DNA of 40,409 nt, taken from contig JANWZI010000027.1 in assembly GCA_025054695.1 (NCBI GenBank), positions 1 through 40,409 on the forward strand. The letters run 5' to 3'. Both the position numbers and the translations under genes were made by a program. The notes under the pieces were generated by a model. It ran no database searches and was not told where the DNA came from. It saw nothing but the letters and a program-made list of their open reading frames with translations. The stretch comes from Myxococcota bacterium. Its GTDB lineage: Bacteria > Myxococcota_A > Polyangia > Polyangiales > JANWZI01. Shown in pieces: positions 35,142-40,409 of this stretch. Position 1 is the stretch's first letter; every line of letters begins with the position of its first letter.

Positions 35142-36266
35142 ATGCGCGGCTGCAGCCCCCGGTGTCGGTCCCTCTGCGCGCGACTGCGCACTCCGCGCCA
35201 TCGAGCGGCCCGGCGCTTGCCCGATTGGCCGCACACCCGCCGAACGCCTTCCGTGGTCTTCTTCCAGGACGCCGATTGCCGTCCGGTGGTGGTCGTGGTC
35301 CAGCCGCGATCGCTCCGGGAGCACACCCGTTCCGAAGGAACCTGGTCGATGCGCGAGTTCATGCTGCCTGCCGCAGGGGTCCTCCTGCAGAGCGCGACGG
35401 GCGTGGACGAAGCTCACCATCGGATCGGCTGGGAAAGTGGAGGTCCCCCCGGACGCGTCGTCCACGCCTCGCGTCCATCGGCACCCGATTCGGCATGGAC
35501 CGTGCGCCTCGTCGATGACCCGGGCCCGGGGCCCGTGCTCGCGTGGGCCGCCGCAATTGGGGGCCGTCTGATGGCCGTTTTTCAGAAGACCACGGGGCCC
35601 TGCGATCCGTGCGACGTCGACACGTACCTCGGCGTGCTCGAGCCGGGCACGATGTCGTGGCGCGAGCGCCTGCCGCAGCGCGGAACCTGGGGCGCCCCGA
35701 ACGACTCGTTCATCGGCAGCGTGAGCCTACTCGTCCGCGACGGGACGGCCTACGTCGCCGCACAATGGCGCGAGAGCGTCGTTACCGGCTCGCTGTCCTC
35801 GAGCGAGCTACGCGTCTATGTCGCCCCCGACGACATGGACGTCTGCATGGAAACCGTGACCAGCACGAGCGACATGTATGCGGGCACCGACGGGATGCAG
35901 TTCACGGGAGCTTCTCCGGTCATCGCGGCGGGCACGGCCGGTCGGCTCCACGTCCTCTTCCTCGACATCGCCGCATGGCACACCGCCGACGGCGCCAATG
36001 CGGTCACGGGGCAGCTTCGCCTCGCGACCCGCGCGCAGGGCGGCTGGCGAATCGCGCAACTGACCGAGCAGCGCGGGCAGGCCGCGATGCCGAGGCCGCT
36101 CGAAGGCTTCGTCCGTCCGTCGTTCGTCCCGTCGACCCATGGACGGCAATTCATCGTCGCGGCCATCCGTCAAGCGTGGGATACCGGGACGATTGACAAC
36201 CTCGACTCGCCCGAGGCCCGACTGGAGCTCGTGACGCTACGGGGTCATTTCGCTCTGCCCGACTGA
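35142..36266 (+). CDS. Unknown protein, probably 5'-truncated; open frame continues through repeat array H
   Basis: I do not recognise this gene. From ATG 35142 it encodes 374 residues. The part from about residue 38 on (SVVFFQDADCRPVVVVVQP and similar strands) is a beta-rich sequence with paired cysteines (CDPCDVDTYLG). It looks like an exported beta-propeller-type protein: AIGGRLMAVFQKTT, DGTAYVAAQWRES, AGRLHVLFLDIAAWH, GRQFIVAAIRQAW recur like propeller blades. Yet no signal peptide or lipobox is visible at any start. The open frame continues upstream to ATG 34968 through the hexamer array, and the first ~37 residues after 35142 are Arg-rich and unlike the rest. The original 5' end may have been replaced by the repeat, making this a pseudogene. 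Its 3' end overlaps the convergent gene by 22 bp. Confidence 0.5.
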   Translation: MRGCSPRCRSLCARLRTPRHRAARRLPDWPHTRRTPSVVFFQDADCRPVVVVVQPRSLREHTRSEGTWSMREFMLPAAGVLLQSATGVDEAHHRIGWESGGPPGRVVHASRPSAPDSAWTVRLVDDPGPGPVLAWAAAIGGRLMAVFQKTTGPCDPCDVDTYLGVLEPGTMSWRERLPQRGTWGAPNDSFIGSVSLLVRDGTAYVAAQWRESVVTGSLSSSELRVYVAPDDMDVCMETVTSTSDMYAGTDGMQFTGASPVIAAGTAGRLHVLFLDIAAWHTADGANAVTGQLRLATRAQGGWRIAQLTEQRGQAAMPRPLEGFVRPSFVPSTHGRQFIVAAIRQAWDTGTIDNLDSPEARLELVTLRGHFALPD

Positions 36267-37909
36267 AGGGAGCGGACCGCCGTCACGACATCCCTTCGGA
36301 CCCGCACGCGGCCTCCCGCGTTTCCCCGCGTGCCCCCGACGCCGCCGCTTGCAACCACGTCTGCGGGACCGCCGACGTGCCCTCGGCTCCGCCCTCGGCG
36401 ACCTCGTCGCCGCCGGCGCGTGACCCCCAAGAGCCCCGCCGCCACGCCTCCCGGCACGACTCCATCCGACCCGAGCCGCCATCTCCCACTCGCCCGACAC
36501 ACACACGACCCATCCGCCATCCCGTCGCGACGCCGGCTCGCCGCATCCGTCCCCGCATCCGTCGAAGCGCTCCCGTCCATCCTCCCTCCAGGCTCACCAC
36601 CGTCTTCCACGCCACCTCCGTCTCGCTCGCCTGGATCCACACCTCCGTCCCGACTCGATACCCCGCCGTCCCCCGACGGCATGGGGCCCGTCCCCGCCCC
36701 GGGACTGAGTCGGTATGCCCACACCGGCCCGTTCACCGAGCTGACCACGATGAATGCATTGACCGTCGAGGCGTATCGGAACCTGCTGTACGTCCCATTT
36801 CCATTGCGTTCCGGCACGACGGTGTTTCCCGGATCCGGCGGCACGCGCGTCCACCTCCACGCCCCGGTTCGCCAATCCCCCTCCGGCGGCTGCAACACGT
36901 ACACGTCCGCTCCGTTGTCCCACGCCACGAAGCGCCCCGTCGGCTCCTCTCGGTCGAAGCCGAGCGCCGACCTGCCCTGGATCTCGGTATCCCCCTCCGT
37001 TCGCAACACGACGAAGGGCTCATTCGGGTGCGTCAGATCGACCGCGTACAACCGTCGCGTGGCACGCGATTCGATGAACAAAAAGATGTCGCGCTCCGGA
37101 TCCACGAGACCGGCGCCGTCGATCTCGAAGACGCCCGGACTGCGGAATTCCTCCCACGCGTCCCTGCGCAAATCGTACCGCGCCCAAGCGTACGTATAAC
37201 CCGACAGAAGCCAGATCGCCGCTCGCCGCGGGTCGTACCCCGTCGTGCCTCCGTACGACAACCGCCCACTGGGATGCCGCGCGCCCAGAATCCACCGGCC
37301 GGTGTGCAGCTCGAACAGGTGAACGCGGTCGTCGACGCAGCCACCGCAAACGGGGTCCGGTGTGCCACCGACGACGACGAATCGGTTCGACTCCGGATCG
37401 TATTCGACCTGGTCGTACGTGTGCGTCGGGCATGCCGAGCCGTCCGGGTACACCCCGTCGTCGTTGCAGTCTCCCGCGACGGAATCCCTCCCGTTGTCGT
37501 ACGGCTCCGACAGGCGTCGCCAGAGTCCCGTCGCCAGATCGAAGCCATAGACCTCACTGCCGAAATAGCCGTTGTGGCCTCCGCCCCACACCAACAGCGT
37601 CCCCAGCTCGCCATGTCGACTCGCGAATGCACCCCCATTCCAATCGTCGATGACACCTGAAATCCCCTCGACGGCACTGTACGAACATCGACGCATCGGG
37701 CACGGATCGACGTCGCGGATCGTGTTGCGCGAAACGACGGTCCAGCGCCCCGGCACGAGGTCGTCCCAATCCGGTTGCGAAGCACCCTGGACCGGAGCGA
37801 GCCACGAGGCTCCAATTGCAATCATCACCCAACCTGCGGCTCGCGACCCCGGACGGCCCCCGAGACGCGCTACGCGCGCGTCACGGCATGCGACGAGTTG
37901 CGGCGTCAT
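36245..37909 (-). CDS. Secreted kelch/galactose-oxidase-like beta-propeller protein
   Basis: A 554-residue exported protein. The N-terminus has a hydrophobic segment (VMIAIGASWLAPVQGASQ) fitting a signal peptide. Residues 50-410 hold kelch-like blades: LLVWGGGHNGYFGSEVYGFD, VEYDPESNRFVVVGGTPD, VHLFELHTGRW, LYAVDLTHPNEPFVVLRT. Paired cysteines (DPCPMRRC, DCNDDG, VCGGC) suggest disulphides outside the cytoplasm. A Gly/Asp/Ser linker leads to CVC (Cys469, 471), a weak hydrophobic stretch and an Arg cluster (498-505), resembling a MYXO-CTERM signal. A true signal would end there, but the frame runs on for 49 Arg/Gly-rich residues. Role unknown. The start ATG 37909 is the first in frame; the stop overlaps the convergent gene. 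Confidence 0.7.
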   Translation of the reverse strand: MTPQLVACRDARVARLGGRPGSRAAGWVMIAIGASWLAPVQGASQPDWDDLVPGRWTVVSRNTIRDVDPCPMRRCSYSAVEGISGVIDDWNGGAFASRHGELGTLLVWGGGHNGYFGSEVYGFDLATGLWRRLSEPYDNGRDSVAGDCNDDGVYPDGSACPTHTYDQVEYDPESNRFVVVGGTPDPVCGGCVDDRVHLFELHTGRWILGARHPSGRLSYGGTTGYDPRRAAIWLLSGYTYAWARYDLRRDAWEEFRSPGVFEIDGAGLVDPERDIFLFIESRATRRLYAVDLTHPNEPFVVLRTEGDTEIQGRSALGFDREEPTGRFVAWDNGADVYVLQPPEGDWRTGAWRWTRVPPDPGNTVVPERNGNGTYSRFRYASTVNAFIVVSSVNGPVWAYRLSPGAGTGPMPSGDGGVSSRDGGVDPGERDGGGVEDGGEPGGRMDGSASTDAGTDAASRRRDGMADGSCVCRASGRWRLGSDGVVPGGVAAGLLGVTRRRRRGRRGRSRGHVGGPADVVASGGVGGTRGNAGGRVRVRRDVVTAVRSLQSGRAK

Positions 37910-38054
37910 GCGACATGCCTAGCGCCGCCGCGCGACCCACGTCAAGTCGGCACGCATCGAAGGGCGGGCCGTGCCGCACGCCTCGGTCGTTCGCCGTCGG
38001 CACGACGCGACTTCGCACGGTCTCCCAATTCGGGATTTGCCAAGCTTCCCGCCC

Positions 38055-38060
38055 TTGACA
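38055..38060 (+). promoter_or_regulatory. -35-like element before the lipoprotein gene
   Basis: A perfect TTGACA lies 30 bases before ATG 38090, in a locally less GC-rich stretch (about 38040-38120). No good -10 box follows at 16-18 bases. A small inverted repeat, GTTG-N6-CAAC, sits at 38064-38077. Confidence 0.3.
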
Positions 38061-38089
38061 TCCGTTGTTTGCGCAACGAAAGTCTCTTC

Positions 38090-39520
38090 ATGACTTTACG
38101 TTCCTGTTTGACGCTTCTCGTCGCCTGCATGCCCGCCTGTGGCGCCGGGCCGCGCACCGGGGACGCCTCCAGTCCGCCCGATGCGTCGATCGATCGTGAC
38201 GACGAAGCGGACGCGGTGCCCGCCGACGGTCGTGATTCCCGAGACGGCGCGCCCGACGACGCCCCGGCGGACGTCGTGCTGCCGCCCGTTCCGCCGGCAC
38301 GATGCTACCGCGAGACGGAGCGGCCGCCGAGCTCGGCGCCCTTCGGTTTCCCGATGCCCAATCTCGACGACGAGCGCCGGACCTACCGCGCGTGGGGGCT
38401 CACCTGGAGCATGGACGCAGAACCCAGCGTCCCGGCGGACCCGGATTTCGAGGTGCGCGATCCGGACATCCACGGCGATACCGAGGGCGACGATTTGTGG
38501 ACGAGCCTCGCCATGGCGCTGCGCACGGGACAGCCCGGTTATTGGGACCGCGCACGCGCGTGGCGACGTTACTTCCTGCACGACTATCGCTCCTGCGTGG
38601 GCACGTCGGGCGCGACGTTTTGCTACGACCGCGATTCCTTCGGAGGCTGCCACTTCTGGGGAGCGGGCCTCATCGCCTGGTCTCGAGCGATGGGCGACAT
38701 GGAGGCCCTCGCGGAGGCCGAACGTCTCGGTGAGGAGCTCGAGCGGCTCTGGTCCGACGCCAGCCCGTACGGCTGTCTGCCGCGTGGGGGCTGCACGTGG
38801 TACGGCGTCCGTGCGATCGGAAGGCATCTGCTCTTCGCGACGCGCCTGGCCGAGGTGACCGGGCAAGCGCGCTGGGTGGCGCTGCGCGATCGCATTCTCG
38901 ACCGTCTGCTCGTGCGCTCGCCTGATTGGGACGAAGCGCTGGGGACCTATGTGCTCGGCGACTGGTCGACCAACACCCTTCTCTCCGACACGTACGACCG
39001 GGAGGACGATTACTATGCTCGAGGTGCGCGGATCGTCTCCGCGTTCGAGCTCGGGGTGCTTTCCGAGGGCATGGACCACGCCTACCGGGTGACCGGGAAC
39101 GAAGAACTGCGACGTCGAATGATCCGAATGGCGCAGTTCGTCGCCACCCACGGGCTCGATCCCGAATACCAATACACGGGGTCGCGATTCGGCGTCGTCG
39201 ACGGCCGCACATGGCACAACTATTCGGCGCGGGAACCGGTGACGTTCTGGGATCCGGTCTACACGACGTCTCTCGTCAACCTGCTCGTGCGGGGATATCT
39301 GTACTCTTGCGACGAAACGTTCTTGCGCCGTGCTCGCCTCCACTTCGAACGGGGCAACGGCGGGCTGTACGGGGAACCACGGCGGCGCGCCGTCGCGGAG
39401 GGCATCGTGCACCATTTCGTGGATTCGAGGTTCGACAGTTCACACGGAAACTTTTACTACGCGTACAACAAGGGAGAGCTTCAGTACACGTATCTGCTCT
39501 TTTCGCTCGCGCCCCCATGA
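38090..39520 (+). CDS. Secreted lipoprotein of unknown function, possible alpha/alpha-toroid domain
   Basis: A 476-residue predicted lipoprotein: signal peptide TLRSCLTLLVAC with lipobox LVAC (Cys13), then an Asp/Ala/Pro-rich disordered linker to about residue 65. The rest is a globular domain rich in Trp, Tyr and Arg helices, such as DDLWTSLAMALRTGQPGYWDR, RDSFGGCHFWGAGLIAWSRA and ELRRRMIRMAQFVATHG. It also has DSSHGNFYYAYNKGE near the end. Alternating helices with conserved aromatics and acids resemble six-hairpin (alpha/alpha) glycosidase or epimerase folds, but I recognise no specific family, so an action on polysaccharide is only a suggestion. Earlier in-frame starts (37775) overlap the divergent propeller gene; ATG 38090 is directly before the signal peptide. 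Confidence 0.75.
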   Translation: MTLRSCLTLLVACMPACGAGPRTGDASSPPDASIDRDDEADAVPADGRDSRDGAPDDAPADVVLPPVPPARCYRETERPPSSAPFGFPMPNLDDERRTYRAWGLTWSMDAEPSVPADPDFEVRDPDIHGDTEGDDLWTSLAMALRTGQPGYWDRARAWRRYFLHDYRSCVGTSGATFCYDRDSFGGCHFWGAGLIAWSRAMGDMEALAEAERLGEELERLWSDASPYGCLPRGGCTWYGVRAIGRHLLFATRLAEVTGQARWVALRDRILDRLLVRSPDWDEALGTYVLGDWSTNTLLSDTYDREDDYYARGARIVSAFELGVLSEGMDHAYRVTGNEELRRRMIRMAQFVATHGLDPEYQYTGSRFGVVDGRTWHNYSAREPVTFWDPVYTTSLVNLLVRGYLYSCDETFLRRARLHFERGNGGLYGEPRRRAVAEGIVHHFVDSRFDSSHGNFYYAYNKGELQYTYLLFSLAPP

Positions 39521-39653
39521 CGGCATCGTCGGCCTTCCCTTCGGGCGCTTGATGCGCGCCCCCGCGGCGACGCCGTGGCGGCGACGTGTCGGCCGACCGC
39601 GACCCGTCACGGCCCCGTGGATTTCACAGTGCGTCGAAGGCATCCTCGGCTCG

Positions 39654-40409
39654 ATGCACGTGGCTTTCGTCGTCCTGTCGTTCGCTCCGACGCTCGGCGG
39701 CGTGTCCTTGGGACGTGCGCAGTACGCGGACTGGGAGGCCGCCGAGGCCCAGCCAGCCGAGGGAGAGGTCACCGAAGGCGACGCGTTGCCACCCGCGCGC
39801 CTTGAAGCGAGGCCGGCCGCGGAGGACGAACGGCCCGAACGGACGACGCCGGCGTCGAGCGACGAAGGAGACTTCCTTCGCCTCTCGGACGCGCTCGCGG
39901 GCGAGGGGGGGCGCATCGTCACGGCGCTCGAACTGGCGAGCTACGTCGGCCCGCACGATGCGGGCGGCGCCGTGCGTGCGACCGTCGTCGCCGTCTCCGC
40001 CGTCGGTACCATTGCCTATGCGCCGTCGCGTCGCGTCAGGCTCGGCGCGCAGCTCCCCGTCGCATCGGCGTGGCTCGCGTCGGCCGAGCTCGTCGCCGAC
40101 GGCCGCGACGTCTCGGGCCTGGGCGCCGTGGTCGGCAATCCCGTCGTGATGGCAGACCTGCTGGCGCCGGCGAGTGCGAGCGCGCTGCGCTGGCGAGTCG
40201 GACTCGGAGCGGCGCTGCCGGTCGCGCCGCGCAGCACGCTTCGCCACGCGGTCGCGCTCGGGCTCGGAGCCGCGACGCGGGGGGCGTGGAACCTGTGGCA
40301 CTGGGCCGGCGGCCCCCGGGCCCCCGGGGGGGGGGCCCCCCGCCGGCACCGCCCCGGGCCCGCCCCCCGCGGGGGGGGGGGCGCCGCCCCCCCCCGGGGT
40401 GGCGGGCCC
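39654..40409 (+). CDS. Exported protein, possibly outer-membrane beta-barrel (3' end missing)
   Basis: Only the first 220 or so codons are reliable. ATG 39654 starts a signal peptide (MHVAFVVLSFAPTLGGVSLG), then an acidic, Pro-rich linker of about 45 residues. From about residue 85 there are alternating amphipathic strands (RIVTALELASYVGPHD, GAVRATVVAVSAVGTIAYAP, RVRLGAQLPVASAWL, LRWRVGLGAALPVA). This pattern is common in outer-membrane beta-barrels of myxobacteria. Third codon positions are strongly G/C, supporting this frame. From about 40310 the sequence becomes G/C homopolymers and cannot be trusted. The family is not recognised. Confidence 0.55.
   Translation, partial: MHVAFVVLSFAPTLGGVSLGRAQYADWEAAEAQPAEGEVTEGDALPPARLEARPAAEDERPERTTPASSDEGDFLRLSDALAGEGGRIVTALELASYVGPHDAGGAVRATVVAVSAVGTIAYAPSRRVRLGAQLPVASAWLASAELVADGRDVSGLGAVVGNPVVMADLLAPASASALRWRVGLGAALPVAPRSTLRHAVALGLGAATRGAWNLWHWAGGPRAPGGGAPRRHRPGPAPRGGGGAAPPRGGGP
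40310..40409. other. G/C homopolymer end, probable sequencing or assembly artefact
   Basis: The last 100 bases are almost only runs of G and C (up to ten in a row) with scattered A/T. This is unlike the coding sequence before them. It looks like a low-quality contig end, not biology. Confidence 0.75.

Noticed and set aside
36330-37660. Plus-strand ORFs of 289 and 427 residues
   Set aside because: They are shadows of the minus-strand propeller gene. Their sequences are Pro/Arg/Ser-rich without domains, while the minus strand has clear kelch-like blades and a signal peptide.
40310-40409. Structured G/C-rich element at the end of the window
   Set aside because: Long pure G and C runs beginning abruptly at a contig end are better explained as sequencing or assembly error.

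Overview
The window is very GC-rich DNA with dense coding on both strands and strong G/C preference at third codon positions. Several features point to a myxobacterium (Myxococcota, probably a Polyangia/Sandaracinaceae-like lineage): two secreted proteins with a MYXO-CTERM-like tail (Cys, hydrophobic stretch, Arg cluster), a DUF2330 protein, a lipoprotein with a MopE-type metal-binding motif, Ser/Thr kinases, very large TPR proteins, and a PilZ-AMIN protein. This assignment is inference from gene content; there is no rRNA in the window.

Layout. 1-2222 (minus): murA-hisG-GNAT acetyltransferase cluster, the last gene cut by the window edge. 2650-4644 (plus): Uma2-type nuclease-fold protein and a sugar-lactone oxidase. 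4963-8353: polyphosphate glucokinase (minus) divergent from an OPT-family transporter (plus). 8483-10534 (minus): PilZ-TM-AMIN protein, divergent from an S41 protease (10698-12068). 12504-14340 (plus): Ser/Thr kinase and SixA-like phosphatase. 14581-20316: membrane TPR protein (minus), lipoprotein (plus), radical SAM enzyme (minus), alanine dehydrogenase (plus). 20648-26981 (minus): 1789-residue TPR protein and an LCM-type methyltransferase. 27115-31597 (plus): DUF2330 protein, ArsA-type ATPase, disordered TPR membrane protein. 31639-33095 (minus): second Ser/Thr kinase and initiator tRNA-fMet. 33256-34897 (plus): menB and an alpha/beta hydrolase. 34934-40409: mostly secreted proteins of unknown role and a partial beta-barrel-like protein running into a poor-quality G/C-homopolymer contig end.

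The most striking structure is not a gene. Eight intergenic regions carry arrays of an imperfect hexamer, CTCGGN (NCCGAG on the other strand), with five fixed bases and a free sixth. They fill five of the seven convergent gene junctions; the two empty ones are a 41-bp gap and a 22-bp overlap. One array runs in frame into the 5' end of a gene that has lost, or never had, a visible signal peptide. The family looks like a dispersed, position-restricted intergenic element and is the best candidate here for something undescribed.

Functionally the genes are a mix of core metabolism (MurA, HisG, Ald, MenB, PpgK), envelope and signalling proteins (PilZ-AMIN, two kinases, TPR scaffolds, S41 protease) and lineage-specific secreted proteins. 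No prophage, insertion sequence, CRISPR array or secondary-metabolite cluster is visible.
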